50,528 nt of DNA from Candidatus Peribacteraceae bacterium. GTDB taxonomy: Bacteria > Patescibacteriota > Gracilibacteria > Peribacterales > Peribacteraceae. The notes below the pieces were generated by a model. It ran no database searches. It was not told the DNA's origin and was given only the letters and a program-made list of their open reading frames with translations. Shown here one piece after another: positions 15,259-24,991 of this stretch. The first letter of the stretch is position 1. Each line of letters begins with the position of its first letter. The position numbers were made by a program, and so were the translations under genes. The stretch covers positions 1-50,528 of the forward strand of contig JAQVVD010000007.1 in assembly GCA_028699155.1 (NCBI GenBank). The letters run 5' to 3'.

Positions 15259-17919
15259 ATGCCTAAGGAGAATGACAAGAATGCGGAGCCTCGCGATGAG
15301 TCTCCGAAGAACGAGGAACAAGCGCCTGCAGCGCAGCCGGCGCAGATGTTCAGTGAAACGCTCGCTGCAATCGGCAGCATCAAACCGCGGCCCATTGTGA
15401 CAGAGATGGAGGAGAGCTATCTGGATTACGCTATGAGTGTCATCGTCTCGCGCGCCCTGCCGGATGCGCGTGACGGCCTCAAGCCCGTACACAGGCGCAT
15501 CCTCTACTCTATGCACGAACTGGGGCTGCGCAGCACCGCAAAATTCCGAAAGTCTGCGCTGGTGGTAGGAGACGTGCTTGGAAAGTACCATCCCCACGGC
15601 GACAGCGCCGTGTACGATGCGCTGGTGCGCATGGCGCAGGATTTCTCCATGCGCTATCCGCTGGTGCGCGGGCAGGGAAACTTCGGCTCGCTGGACGGAG
15701 ACAGCGCCGCAGCAATGCGTTACACAGAGGTGAAGATGGAGCGCATCTGCGATGACATGCTCCAGGATATCGAGAAGAACACGGTGGATTTCGTTTCCAA
15801 CTACGATGATTCGCGCAAGGAGCCTTCCGTGCTCCCCGCCAAGGTTCCCAGCCTGCTTCTCAACGGGACGGTCGGCATTGCCGTGGGCATGGCGACCAAT
15901 ATTCCGCCCCACAATCTGGGGGAGCTGTGCGATGCGATTCTGCACATCATCGAGCAGCCGGATTCCACGGTGGAGGATCTGCTCAAGTACATTAAGGGAC
16001 CGGATTTTCCGACGGGAGGGATCGTGTACGACAAGGAAGTGCTCAAGCAGGCGTACCTCACCGGGCGCGGCAGCGTGGTCGTGCGCGGGGTTGCGGAGAT
16101 TGAGGAAACGAAAGGCGGGCGGTTCCACATCCGTATTTCTGAGATTCCATACCAGGTGAACAAGTCGACGCTCATCGAGCGCATTGCCAAGCTGGTGACG
16201 GACAAGGTGGTGCAGGGCGTCTCTGACGTGCGCGACGAATCCGACCGCGACGGCGTGCGCATCATCATCGAGCTCAAGCGCGAGTCCTACCCGCAGAAGG
16301 TGCTCAATCTGCTCTTCAAGCACACCGATCTCCAGACGTCGTTCGGGTACAACATGATCGCTCTGGCAGACGGGTTGCAGCCTCGGTTGCTCAATTTGGC
16401 CGAGATTCTCCAGATATACCTGAAGCACCGGCGCGAGGTGACGGTTCGGCGTGTCACGTTCGACCGTGACCGCGCCAAAGAGCGCGTGCACATCCTCGAG
16501 GGCTTGAGTATCGCCCTCAATGACATCGATAAAGTCGTGGAAACCATCAAGAAGAGCCCCACGAAGGAGGAGGCGCAGGTCAACCTGGTCAAGAAGTTCA
16601 AGCTCACGGCGATTCAGGCGGATGCCATTCTCCAGATGCGCCTGCAGACGCTCGCGGGTCTCGAGCGCAAGAAGATCGAAGACGAGCTCAAGGAGAAGCG
16701 CGCCTTCATTGCGGAGTGCGAGGCGATCCTCAAGGACAAGAAGCGCGTGGACAAGATCATCGCGCAGGAGCTCACTGCCCTCAAAACGACGTACGGCGAC
16801 AAGCGCCGTACGATGGTCGTGCCGCATGCAGTCGGTCAGTTCAGCGCGAAGGATACCATTCCGAATGCGCCGATGATCGTGGCCCTCACGGATGCCGGCT
16901 ACGTGAAGCGCCTCAGCCCCATGCAGTTCCGTGCGCAGCACCGCGGCGGCAAGGGCATCAAGGGCATGACGACCAAAGATGATGATGAAATCCTGTCCAT
17001 GCTGCACGTGATGAACCATGATGACCTGCTCTTCTTCACCAACACGGGCCGCGTGTTCCAGCTGCCCGTGTACGAGCTGCCGCAGGGCAGCCGCATCGCG
17101 AAAGGGCAGGCGATCGTCAACCTCCTGCAGCTCAAGCCCGAGGAGCAGATTACCGCAATCCTCAAGGCGGACTTGAGCGACAAGAAGTTCCTGTTCCTCG
17201 TCACCAAACACGGCACGGTCAAGCGCACTGGGACCGACCAGTTCGACAATATTCGCAGGTCGGGCCTCATCGCGCAGAAGGTTTCCGAGGGAGACGAGCT
17301 CAAGTGGGTGGTGGCGACGACCGGTGCGAATGAATTGCTTCTCGTGACGCGCAAGGGCAAAGCTATTCGTTTCAGGGAGGAAGACGTGCGTTCCATGGGT
17401 CGTTCTGCGGCTGGTGTTCGCGGCATCCGCCTCGCACAGGGGGATGAAGTAGTGGAGGCGGCGGTCATCACCGATCCCAAGACGAGCAAGCTGCTTGTGG
17501 TCATGGAGAACGGGCTCGGCAAGATGACGCCGGTGGAGCAGTACCGGTTCCAGGGCCGTGGCGGGAGCGGAGTGAAAGCGGCGCAACTCACGGCGAAAAC
17601 CGGCGATATCGTGGGAGGCTGCGTGCTCGCCGATGGCGATGAGGGGGACCTGATCTGCATCAGCAAGCAGGGGCAGACCATCCGCATGCGCCTGAGCGAT
17701 ATTCCTTCGCTCGGACGCGCCACGCAGGGCGTGATCGTGATGCGCCTCAATGCGAAGGACAAGGTGGCGAGTATGAGCGTGATCATGGAGGGGCAGAACG
17801 GTGCGGTGGAAGGGGAGGACGATGCGGAGCAGCAAGAGGGATTCCTGGAGGAGGAGCAAGAACCGGAGCAGGAAAAAGTCGTCCCTGCCAAGAAACCCAG
17901 AGCTGCTGCGAAGAAATGA
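15259..17919 (+). CDS. gyrA: DNA gyrase subunit A
   Basis: Predicted 886 aa. The breakage-reunion domain has the conserved start [34 protein letters not shown] and the catalytic Tyr at about residue 155 (AMRYTEVKM). The C-terminal DNA-wrapping domain contains a GyrA box QHRGGKG (560-566), which differs from the usual Q(R/K)RGG(R/K)G by a His at position 2. This box separates gyrase from topoisomerase IV. An acidic tail and a Lys/Ala-rich end follow. With GyrB (not here) it introduces negative supercoils. The ~45 residues before the conserved core are a low-complexity charged extension. Confidence 0.96.
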   Translation: MPKENDKNAEPRDESPKNEEQAPAAQPAQMFSETLAAIGSIKPRPIVTEMEESYLDYAMSVIVSRALPDARDGLKPVHRRILYSMHELGLRSTAKFRKSALVVGDVLGKYHPHGDSAVYDALVRMAQDFSMRYPLVRGQGNFGSLDGDSAAAMRYTEVKMERICDDMLQDIEKNTVDFVSNYDDSRKEPSVLPAKVPSLLLNGTVGIAVGMATNIPPHNLGELCDAILHIIEQPDSTVEDLLKYIKGPDFPTGGIVYDKEVLKQAYLTGRGSVVVRGVAEIEETKGGRFHIRISEIPYQVNKSTLIERIAKLVTDKVVQGVSDVRDESDRDGVRIIIELKRESYPQKVLNLLFKHTDLQTSFGYNMIALADGLQPRLLNLAEILQIYLKHRREVTVRRVTFDRDRAKERVHILEGLSIALNDIDKVVETIKKSPTKEEAQVNLVKKFKLTAIQADAILQMRLQTLAGLERKKIEDELKEKRAFIAECEAILKDKKRVDKIIAQELTALKTTYGDKRRTMVVPHAVGQFSAKDTIPNAPMIVALTDAGYVKRLSPMQFRAQHRGGKGIKGMTTKDDDEILSMLHVMNHDDLLFFTNTGRVFQLPVYELPQGSRIAKGQAIVNLLQLKPEEQITAILKADLSDKKFLFLVTKHGTVKRTGTDQFDNIRRSGLIAQKVSEGDELKWVVATTGANELLLVTRKGKAIRFREEDVRSMGRSAAGVRGIRLAQGDEVVEAAVITDPKTSKLLVVMENGLGKMTPVEQYRFQGRGGSGVKAAQLTAKTGDIVGGCVLADGDEGDLICISKQGQTIRMRLSDIPSLGRATQGVIVMRLNAKDKVASMSVIMEGQNGAVEGEDDAEQQEGFLEEEQEPEQEKVVPAKKPRAAAKK

Positions 17920-17956
17920 GCCGCGCCGCGCCGCTGCCACTTTCTTTCGATTTTCC

Positions 17957-17984
17957 TTGCTCCCGTGCTCTCCATAGGTAGAAT
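17957..17984 (+). promoter_or_regulatory. Promoter of rpmE
   Basis: TTGCTC (17957-17962), 16-nt spacer, TAGAAT (17979-17984). The ATG at 17994 follows after 9 nt, so the leader is about 3 nt. Confidence 0.65.
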
Positions 17985-17993
17985 CTCCCCGTT

Positions 17994-18266
17994 ATGAAGG
18001 ATGGTATTCATCCGCAGGTTTTTCAGGACGCCAAGACCACGTGCACCACGTGTGAGTCGGTTTTTGCCATTCCCAGCACGCTCAAGGAGCAGAAGGTGGA
18101 ATCCTGTCGTAATTGCCACCCTATCTACACGGGGAAGAAGCAGAAAGAGATGAAAGGCGGCCGCATCGAACGCTTCCGCAAGAGGCTGGCGGCAGGTCAT
18201 GCTACCTCCGAGCCCAAGGCGGCGGGCGCTCCCCGTCCGCGCGCCGCTGCGGCGAAGAAGAAGTAG
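17994..18266 (+). CDS. rpmE: 50S ribosomal protein L31
   Basis: Predicted 90 aa. The N-terminal MKDGIHPQ and the pair of Cys motifs (CTTC, then CRNCHPIYTGKKQ) identify zinc-type L31. The family is usually about 70 aa; here a Lys/Arg/Ala/Pro-rich tail follows from about residue 62, ending AAAAKKK. The tail may contact rRNA. It has its own leaderless promoter. Confidence 0.93.
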   Translation: MKDGIHPQVFQDAKTTCTTCESVFAIPSTLKEQKVESCRNCHPIYTGKKQKEMKGGRIERFRKRLAAGHATSEPKAAGAPRPRAAAAKKK

Positions 18267-18288
18267 CTCCTTTCCGCTTCCGTTTGAG

Positions 18289-18317
18289 TAGCACTCTTTT
18301 GCCGGGAGTGCTATAAT
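18289..18317 (+). promoter_or_regulatory. CIRCE operator overlapping the hrcA -10 box
   Basis: TAGCACTC (18289-18296), 9-nt spacer, GAGTGCTA (18306-18313) is the core CIRCE inverted repeat bound by HrcA. Its right end overlaps a TATAAT box (18312-18317) that lies 6 nt before the hrcA ATG. Repressor binding should block transcription directly, giving autoregulation of hrcA and probably of the downstream ATPase gene. Confidence 0.9.
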
Positions 18318-18323
18318 TTCTGT

Positions 18324-19037
18324 ATGAATGAGCGCCAAAGCAAGCTGCTCAAAGCCATTATCGACCAGTTCATCGAGACGGCGCTCCCCGTAGGATCTCA
18401 TCACATCATTGAGGGGGGGATGTTCCATGTTTCCTGCGCGACGGTGCGCAATGAGATGCGTCTCCTCGGTGAAGAGGGGTACCTGGAACAGCCGCACGTG
18501 TCCGCGGGGCGCGTGCCGACTGCCAAGGGGTACAGAATGTACGTGCAGCAGCACATGGAGCCTTCCAAGGCGGAAAAGCAGGTACGGCAGCGCTTCGCAA
18601 CGCTCAAGGAGCAGTACTTTCACCGCAAGGACCAGGAGCGCGTTTTCGATGCAGTCGCACTCCTGGCGCACATGACCCCGAATGTGGGATTCGCCACCGT
18701 TCCGCACAAGCACAGGGTGTACTTCCTCGGGTTGGCGAATGTGTTGCGCCAGCCGGAATTCCAGTCGAATCCGCAGCTTGCGAGCGGTGTTGTAGAGGTG
18801 CTGGAGGACCATCTTGCCGATGTGATGGAATCGCTCCAGGCGGATGAGAAGATTCGTTACTACATCGGAGAAGAGCACGTGCTTCCGCAGATTCAGAGTT
18901 GTTCTGTGATCGTGACTGAGTATACCGTGCGTGACCAGAAGGGCGTCATTGGCGTTCTTGGTCCCATGCGCATGGATTATGAATTCAACACGGTGGCTCT
19001 CGATATGGTTGCCAAGTTCCTCCGTGCAGAGGGATAG
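18324..19037 (+). CDS. hrcA: Heat-inducible transcription repressor HrcA, short form
   Basis: Predicted 237 aa. The winged-helix N-terminus (RQSKLLKAIIDQFIETALPVGS, VSCATVRNEMRLLGEEGYLEQPHVSAGRVPT) and C-terminal core (FLGLANVLRQPEF, YYIGEEH, IGVLGPMRMDY) are diagnostic. Typical HrcA is about 340 aa; this one is about 100 shorter, mainly from a reduced middle region. It represses heat-shock genes through CIRCE, which is present just upstream. Unusually, the gene is followed not by grpE-dnaK-dnaJ but by a TraG-like ATPase. Confidence 0.93.
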   Translation: MNERQSKLLKAIIDQFIETALPVGSHHIIEGGMFHVSCATVRNEMRLLGEEGYLEQPHVSAGRVPTAKGYRMYVQQHMEPSKAEKQVRQRFATLKEQYFHRKDQERVFDAVALLAHMTPNVGFATVPHKHRVYFLGLANVLRQPEFQSNPQLASGVVEVLEDHLADVMESLQADEKIRYYIGEEHVLPQIQSCSVIVTEYTVRDQKGVIGVLGPMRMDYEFNTVALDMVAKFLRAEG

Positions 19038-19050
19038 TTTCTCGCATTGT

Positions 19051-21732
19051 ATGGGACACACACTTCTCCAGATACGAGCCGGGCATGAGAACGAACGCGG
19101 TCCGCTCTACGTGGAGTCGGCGCTCTCCGCGCTCCATTCCATCAGCGGCGCTGCAGGAGAGGTGAACCTGGAAATCGGCATGGCGAATGCGCATATTGCG
19201 TTCTACGTTCGTGGATCCAAAACCGTCGCGCAGTTGGCAGAGAGCCAGTTGTATGCGCAGTATCCTGATATTGAGATCGATGAACTGCAGGCGGATCCGT
19301 TCGTTGCTGCGGAGGGGGAAGAAGTGTTCTGCGCCGATCTGGCGCTCGATTACACTGAGATTTTCCCTATCAAGCGGCATCCGCAGTTCGATGACATGCT
19401 GACGCGCGTCAATGTGGATCCCATTGCCGGAATCACGTCCACTCTCGCGCGGTACAGCATTCCCGGCATGCGCGGGCATGTGCAGATCAGCATGCGCCCG
19501 CTTCGCGGGACGTTCCGCAAGCGGTCTCTGCGTTTCCTGCCGTTGCTGCAAACGGGATTTTCGGGAATCTCCGATTCGTATGCGAAGTTCTTTGCCAAGG
19601 TGCAGCTGGCTCGCGGTTGGCGCAGGCTCGCCTATGCTCCGATTGCATTCTTCATGGGGGGATTTCGTGCTTGGCCGGGATTCAACAGGTTCTTTTCCCT
19701 GCCTGCGCTCACCGGAGAGGGGGGCAAGTCTTCTTTTGCTCCCGATGAGGAGGAACGTACGAGCGCGCGCAGCCATGACAGGGAGGATGCCGTGGGCGGC
19801 GCGCAGGATAAAGTGAACAGGCTGCTCTTCCTCTGCAATGTGCGCGTGAGCGTGATTGCGCCCAAGGGGCATCGCGATGTTGCGCTCCAGAAGATTGATG
19901 AGATCGCAGGGAGTTTCCGCCAGTTTGCCTTGCCGCAGAGCAATGAATTCACGTTGCGCAAGCCCGTCACTGCCCCTCAAATTCCGCTGGGCATTCGCCG
20001 TAAGCCTTTCATTCTCTCGGTAGAGGAAATCGCAACCATGTGGCATCTTCCCACGATTCTCGTCCAGACGCCCAATATCGATTGGGTGCTCTGCCGCAAG
20101 CTCGAGCCCCCCAGCAATTTGCCGGTTCCCGATGTCACCGATCCCGCCTCCGCCTTAACGGAGTTGGGTGAGGCCGTGTTCCGCGGGCGCAGAAACAGGT
20201 TCGGTATCCGTTTAGATGACCGCCGCCGGCACATCTACATCATCGGAAAAACCGGCATGGGAAAATCCACGGTGCTCGAGAATATGGTGTTCTCCGATGT
20301 GCACAGCGGCAAAGGAGTCGCTGTCATCGATCCGCACGGCGACCTGATTGATGCGGTGCAGAAGTTCATTCCCAAACAGCGCAGCAACGACGTGATCTTC
20401 TTCGATCCTTCGGATACGGCGTACCCTATCTCGTTCAATGTGCTCGATTGCCCCAACAGGGAACAGCGCGTCCTGACTGCTTCCGGGATTATGAGCGTCT
20501 TCACCAAACTGTGGCCTGATGCGTTCAGCGGTCGTATGGAGCATATTCTGCGCAATACCCTGCTCGCTCTTCTGGAGTACGAAGGGTCCTCCATGCTCGG
20601 CATCATGCGCATGTATGCCGATGCGCACTACCGGAAGAAGGTGGTCGATCACATTACCGATCCCGTCGTGCGGAGTTTCTGGGTGGATGAGTATGCGACC
20701 TGGAGCGAAAAATACCGCACAGAAGCCGTTGCAGCCATCCAGAACAAGGTGGGACAGCTGCTCTCCACTCCGCTCATTCGCAACATCGTCGGCCAGGTGA
20801 AGAGCACGTTCGATATTCGGCATGCCATGGATACGGGCAAGATCATTCTGGTGAATCTGAGCAAAGGGAAGTTGGGAGAAGACACTTCCGCCTTCCTCGG
20901 CTCGATGCTGGTGACCAAGTTCCAGATCGATGCGATGAGCCGCGCCGATATTCCGGAGAAAGAACGCCGCGATTTCTTCCTCTACGTCGACGAATTCCAG
21001 AATTTCGCAACGGAGTCATTCGCGACAATCCTGAGCGAGGCGCGCAAGTATCGATTGAGCCTGACCATGGCGAACCAGTACGTCTCGCAGCTGCTCATCA
21101 GCGATTCCAGGACGACGCTGCGCGATGCGGTCTTCGGCAACGTGGGAACGCTCATGAGCTTCCAGGTCGGTTCCGACGATGCGGAAGTTCTGAGTTTGCA
21201 ATTCGAAGAGACAGTCATGCCCAAGGATATCCTCAGCCTTCCCAAGTACCATGCGTACTCCCGTCTCATGATTGACGGCATGCCCAGCAGACCGTTCTCC
21301 GTTTCGACATTGCCGCCTCCCGTGTACGAGCAGGATGCCGACAGGCTGGAGGTCCTGCGCCGCCTCTCGCGGGAACGCTACAGCGAGAAGCGCGAGATCG
21401 TGGAAGAGAAGATCCTCAAGTGGGCCGCTGGCAGCGCCGAGGCGAAGAAGGAAGTGCTCGCACGGGAGAAGGGGAAGGAGAAAGAGGAAGAAGAGCGCAA
21501 GCGCGCCAAGAAGAAGGGCATGACGATCGAGCAGTACCGCCAGTGGCGTGACCGTGAGATGTGGCTGAATGATTTCAATGCCCTGCGCAAGCGCGCTCTC
21601 ATCGGGGAACAGCTTTCTGCCGAGGAGGAGAAGCAGTACAAGCATCTGGAGAAACAGCTCCGGGACTCAGGGGGCGTTCCCGAGGTCAGCAAGACGCTGC
21701 AGGACCAGATCGCGAAAAAGAAGAAGGCCTGA
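19051..21732 (+). CDS. VirD4/TraG-like membrane-associated DNA-transfer ATPase
   Basis: Predicted 893 aa. The N-terminal ~400 residues form a domain found ahead of CPR TraG-like ATPases and include a possible membrane segment near LAYAPIAFFMGGF. The ATPase core has Walker A GKTGMGKST (near residue 400), then VAVIDPHGDLID, Walker B FLYVDEFQNF and a later sensor-like SLTMANQYVSQL. The C-terminus is a highly charged coiled coil. Such ATPases pump DNA or couple substrates to type IV secretion or pili. The ATG is 13 nt after hrcA. A weak separate promoter (TTGCCA 19009-19014, GATAGT 19033-19038) is also possible. No relaxase or other T4SS genes are here. Confidence 0.85.
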   Translation: MGHTLLQIRAGHENERGPLYVESALSALHSISGAAGEVNLEIGMANAHIAFYVRGSKTVAQLAESQLYAQYPDIEIDELQADPFVAAEGEEVFCADLALDYTEIFPIKRHPQFDDMLTRVNVDPIAGITSTLARYSIPGMRGHVQISMRPLRGTFRKRSLRFLPLLQTGFSGISDSYAKFFAKVQLARGWRRLAYAPIAFFMGGFRAWPGFNRFFSLPALTGEGGKSSFAPDEEERTSARSHDREDAVGGAQDKVNRLLFLCNVRVSVIAPKGHRDVALQKIDEIAGSFRQFALPQSNEFTLRKPVTAPQIPLGIRRKPFILSVEEIATMWHLPTILVQTPNIDWVLCRKLEPPSNLPVPDVTDPASALTELGEAVFRGRRNRFGIRLDDRRRHIYIIGKTGMGKSTVLENMVFSDVHSGKGVAVIDPHGDLIDAVQKFIPKQRSNDVIFFDPSDTAYPISFNVLDCPNREQRVLTASGIMSVFTKLWPDAFSGRMEHILRNTLLALLEYEGSSMLGIMRMYADAHYRKKVVDHITDPVVRSFWVDEYATWSEKYRTEAVAAIQNKVGQLLSTPLIRNIVGQVKSTFDIRHAMDTGKIILVNLSKGKLGEDTSAFLGSMLVTKFQIDAMSRADIPEKERRDFFLYVDEFQNFATESFATILSEARKYRLSLTMANQYVSQLLISDSRTTLRDAVFGNVGTLMSFQVGSDDAEVLSLQFEETVMPKDILSLPKYHAYSRLMIDGMPSRPFSVSTLPPPVYEQDADRLEVLRRLSRERYSEKREIVEEKILKWAAGSAEAKKEVLAREKGKEKEEEERKRAKKKGMTIEQYRQWRDREMWLNDFNALRKRALIGEQLSAEEEKQYKHLEKQLRDSGGVPEVSKTLQDQIAKKKKA

Positions 21733-21754
21733 ATTGCCTGTTTCGCGCAGGAAT

Positions 21755-21783
21755 TTGCAGAGAGAACGATTTTTCTGTATACT
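21755..21783 (+). promoter_or_regulatory. Promoter of the DUF4015 protein gene
   Basis: TTGCAG, 17-nt spacer, TATACT (21778-21783). The predicted start point falls on or next to the ATG at 21788, so translation may begin there leaderless, or at the ATG at 21812 with a ~20-nt leader. Confidence 0.6.
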
Positions 21784-21787
21784 ACAC

Positions 21788-23065
21788 ATGTTCCTCACAG
21801 AAAAAGAACACATGCTTTTCCCGTCCTGTACTTCAAAGAAACTGCAGTGTGTCGTCATGACGGCGTTCGCCGTTCTCTGTGTTTTCCTTTTGAGCGTGCA
21901 GTACAGGGCGTTAGCGGGGTACGTGCAGTTTCGCATTCCTACCGCTATGCCGACACAGACGGAGGAGCAGAGGCAGGCTCTTCTGGATGTGCATCGGTTC
22001 CTCGAGCAGCACCGCGGCACTGCGAACAAGGTTGATGCATACCTTGAGGACATGTCGGTTGCGCACGCCGCAGCTTCCTACGAGAGAGGAATCAACAAAG
22101 TCGGCGTGTACCTCACTGCCGATAGCGTGGCGAATGCATCCTTCTATTCCCAGACGCTCGATCGTTTGCAGCAGGCGGGTGCTTCCGCTTTCGTCGTGGA
22201 TGTGAAGGGTTCCTACGTCTACTTCCCGACAACCTCCTCCCTTGCGGAGGAAATGAAGCTCGTCCGTCCGCTCTACGAGCTCCCGGAGATTGTGTCCATA
22301 GCGAAGCAGAAGGGCATCTATGTCATTGCCCGTCTCATTGCCGCCAGCGATCCAGTCTTCGGCCTGCGCAATCCGGATGTACGCATCCGCCATCCCCAGA
22401 CCGGCGTTGCAGTCGGGAGCAAATGGGTGGACCTGGGGCATCCCACTACGATCGAGTACAACAAGCAGGTCATTCGCGACATCGTTACAGCTGGCGTCGA
22501 TGAGCTGAACATCGATTACATCCGGTACCCGACCGAGTATGCCCAGTGGCAGATCGGCCTGACAGGGCAGCAGAAAGCGGATCGCATCGAGAAGTTCGTG
22601 CAGATGGCGCGGCAGACCATCGATGAGTACAACCCTTCCGTCCTTCTGGGCCTGAGCACGTACGCCATCCTCGGATGGAACTACCCTGTCAACTTAGAGC
22701 CCCTGGGGCAAGATGTGATCCGTTTCGCTCCTCTCGTCGATATCATCTCTCCTATGGCATACCCGTCCACATTTGCTGCCGGTGCGTACTACAATCCCGC
22801 CACACACCCGCGCAGCCGCATGTACTACCTGGTGTACCAGACGCTCAAAGGGTACGCGGAGCTTCTCGGCGAAGAGCACGCAGCCAAGCTGCGCCCGTGG
22901 ATTCAGGGGTACTACATTACGAACAAGGATCTGCGCGATGAGATTGATGCAGTCTACGATGCGGGCGCGTGCGGCTTTACGGTGTGGAGCGCAGGGAACC
23001 ACTACGACATCCTCTACAAGGTGTTCCCGGAAGTGAACATTCCGGAACGCTGCCTTATTCCGTAA
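21788..23065 (+). CDS. Secreted DUF4015-type TIM-barrel protein, putative glycoside hydrolase
   Basis: Predicted 425 aa. An N-terminal signal or anchor helix (MTAFAVLCVFLLSVQYRALAG) is followed by a domain starting KVGVYLTADSVANASFYSQTLDRLQQAG. Conserved segments ASAFVVDVKG, IYVIARLIAASDP, VDELNIDYIRYPTEYAQW and VDIISPMAYPSTF match the DUF4015 family, a predicted GH13-like barrel with acidic residues at strand ends (NIDYIRYP). The substrate is unknown, probably an envelope polysaccharide. The start at 21788 lies 4 nt after TATACT; a second ATG at 21812 is the alternative start. Confidence 0.85.
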   Translation: MFLTEKEHMLFPSCTSKKLQCVVMTAFAVLCVFLLSVQYRALAGYVQFRIPTAMPTQTEEQRQALLDVHRFLEQHRGTANKVDAYLEDMSVAHAAASYERGINKVGVYLTADSVANASFYSQTLDRLQQAGASAFVVDVKGSYVYFPTTSSLAEEMKLVRPLYELPEIVSIAKQKGIYVIARLIAASDPVFGLRNPDVRIRHPQTGVAVGSKWVDLGHPTTIEYNKQVIRDIVTAGVDELNIDYIRYPTEYAQWQIGLTGQQKADRIEKFVQMARQTIDEYNPSVLLGLSTYAILGWNYPVNLEPLGQDVIRFAPLVDIISPMAYPSTFAAGAYYNPATHPRSRMYYLVYQTLKGYAELLGEEHAAKLRPWIQGYYITNKDLRDEIDAVYDAGACGFTVWSAGNHYDILYKVFPEVNIPERCLIP

Positions 23066-23069
23066 GTTT

Positions 23070-24338
23070 CTAGCTCTCCCAGTTCCCCGGATTAATGCCG
23101 GGGCAGGGGAAACTCTGGCACATCTCTTTCACCTCTGCCGCGATGCGGGCGAGAACCTGTTCATCGGCGTGGTGTTCGATCACTTCGTTCATCCACTTGC
23201 CGATCTTCTTCATTTCCGGTTCCTTCATGCCGCGCGAGGTGATGGCAGGAGTGCCGATGCGCACTCCGGCGGGGTTGAACGGCGAGCTCGGATCGAACGG
23301 CACAGTGTTGCAGTTCGTCACGATGCCTGCCTTGTCGAATGCTTTCGCCGCATCGCGCCCGGAAATTCCCTTCGATTTGAGTGTTTCAAAGAGGATTAAG
23401 TGATTATCCGTCCCCCCGCTCACCAGGCGGAACCCATTGGCATTCAGTTCCTCCGCGAGCGCCTTGGCGTTCCTCACCACTTGTTGCGCGTACTGCTTAA
23501 ACTCCGGAGTGGAGGCTTCCTTCAGCGCGACTGCGATGGCAGCGGTGGTATGGTTGTGCGGCCCGCCCTGCAGGCCCGGAATGATCGCTTTATCTATTTT
23601 CTCTGCGTATTCCTTCCTGCTCACGATCAGCGCGCCGCGCGGTCCGCGCAGCGTTTTGTGCGACGTCGTCGTTCCCGTATCTGCCATGGGGAACGGCGAG
23701 GGATGCGCTCCGCCGATGATCAGCCCCGTGATGTGGGAGATATCCGCATGGAAGAACGCTCCCACCGCATCGCATATCTCGCGGAATTTGGCGAAATCGA
23801 TGGTGCGTGGATACGCCGTGTAGCCCGCAATGATCAGTTTTGGCTTCACCTCCTTTGCCTGCTCCAGAATCTTGTCGTAGTTGAGCAGTTCCGTCGCCGG
23901 ATCAAGCTCGTAGGGGACGGAGTGGTAGCTCTTGCCGGAGAAATTCACCTTCCAGCCGTGGGTGAGGTGCCCTCCGTGCGGCAGCGCCAATCCCATGATC
24001 GTGTCTCCATGCTCCAGGAGCGCGTGGTACACCGTCATGTTGGCGGGGCTTCCTGAGTACGGCTGGACGTTTGCGTGCTCCATCCCAAAGATTTTTTTCG
24101 CGCGATCTATCGCCAGATTCTCCACTCTATCCGTTAATTGCTGCCCCTCGTAGTACCGTTTCCCCGGGTATCCTTCTGAGTACTTGTTCGTGAACACGCT
24201 CCCGGTCGCTTCCATCACTGCGCTGGATGCGTAGTTCTCCGAGGGGATGAGGCGCACTTTCTCCCATTCCCTTTTTTCCTCCGCGATGATCAGGTCGCGT
24301 ATTTCTGGATCTGTCTGGGCGAGTCCGGGGAGGTACAT
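23070..24338 (-). CDS. glyA: Serine hydroxymethyltransferase
   Basis: Predicted 422 aa, standard length. The N-terminus is YLPGLAQTDPEIRDLI, followed by LIPSENYASSAVMEATGSVFTNKYSEGYPGKRYYEG. The PLP-binding segment is DTGTTTSHKTLRGPRGAL with the Schiff-base Lys in SHKTLRGPRG. It interconverts serine and glycine while charging tetrahydrofolate with a one-carbon unit. It lies 69 nt downstream of the 5-formyl-THF cyclo-ligase on the same strand. That pairing fits metabolism, because 5-formyl-THF is a side product and inhibitor of this enzyme. Confidence 0.96.
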   Translation of the reverse strand: MYLPGLAQTDPEIRDLIIAEEKREWEKVRLIPSENYASSAVMEATGSVFTNKYSEGYPGKRYYEGQQLTDRVENLAIDRAKKIFGMEHANVQPYSGSPANMTVYHALLEHGDTIMGLALPHGGHLTHGWKVNFSGKSYHSVPYELDPATELLNYDKILEQAKEVKPKLIIAGYTAYPRTIDFAKFREICDAVGAFFHADISHITGLIIGGAHPSPFPMADTGTTTSHKTLRGPRGALIVSRKEYAEKIDKAIIPGLQGGPHNHTTAAIAVALKEASTPEFKQYAQQVVRNAKALAEELNANGFRLVSGGTDNHLILFETLKSKGISGRDAAKAFDKAGIVTNCNTVPFDPSSPFNPAGVRIGTPAITSRGMKEPEMKKIGKWMNEVIEHHADEQVLARIAAEVKEMCQSFPCPGINPGNWES

Positions 24339-24407
24339 GCGGGAGCGGGGGAAAGATCATTTTCAGAGTATCACATGCATTCTGAAAGAGAAGGGCGTTG
24401 AACACTT

Positions 24408-24986
24408 TCATTCGCCTTTCACTGCCCGGTATCCGCTCGGGAGAGCCAACGAATCCATTCTCTGGTCATGAGGTTCCGTGGGGATATCGTCCACGAGCTG
24501 GCATGCGAAGGCAATGCCGATGCACTGCATCGTCTTGTTGTTTTCCCGTGCCGCTGCAATCCATGCGTCGTATCCTCCGGCTCCGCGTCCCAGGCGATTT
24601 CCTCTCCCATCGAATGCGCGGCCGGGGACCAGGATAGTATCTGCTTCCGATTCTTTCAGTGGCGGGGCATCCTGCGGCGGTTCCAGGATATTCTGGTTCC
24701 CCCGTACCAGCTTGGAGAGGTCTTCCACTCGCAGAAACACGACAGTGCCGTTCTCATAACGCGGGAGATAGAGAGCGTTTCCTTGTTTGATCAATGCCGA
24801 GAGCAACGGCGTGATATCCGGTTCGCTCGGGAGCGGCGCGTATCCGCAGACAGCCATTGTCGGCGGGATGAGCGGCAGGAGCGTTCTGCAAATGTCATCG
24901 CTCTCCTCCTTTCGTCTTTCGGGTGAGAGCAGTGCGATTCGTTGCGTTATTTCTCGCCGGAGTTGTGCCTTCTGATCAGCAATCAT
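24408..24986 (-). CDS. 5-formyltetrahydrofolate cyclo-ligase
   Basis: Predicted 192 aa, usual family length. The N-terminal basic helix (KAQLRREITQRIALLSPERR), ILVPGRAFDGRGNRLGRGAGGYDAW (the conserved Gly-rich substrate loop) and CIGIAFACQLVDDIPTEPHDQRMD match the family. It converts 5-formyl-THF to 5,10-methenyl-THF with ATP. Its ATG is 5 nt after the dnaX stop, so it is in the dnaX operon, with glyA next downstream. Confidence 0.93.
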   Translation of the reverse strand: MIADQKAQLRREITQRIALLSPERRKEESDDICRTLLPLIPPTMAVCGYAPLPSEPDITPLLSALIKQGNALYLPRYENGTVVFLRVEDLSKLVRGNQNILEPPQDAPPLKESEADTILVPGRAFDGRGNRLGRGAGGYDAWIAAARENNKTMQCIGIAFACQLVDDIPTEPHDQRMDSLALPSGYRAVKGE

Positions 24987-24991
24987 GCGCG

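Noticed and set aside
15244-17940. An 898-codon open frame on the minus strand across gyrA
   Set aside because: It is antisense to a clear GyrA. The protein is His/Leu/Arg-rich with no family motif, as expected from codon bias of the real gene.
16899-19061. A 720-codon minus-strand frame across gyrA, rpmE and hrcA
   Set aside because: It crosses three recognised genes and the CIRCE operator; a shadow frame.
19051-21732. An integrative conjugative element around the TraG-like ATPase
   Set aside because: No relaxase, integrase, VirB4 or flanking repeats; neighbours are housekeeping genes.
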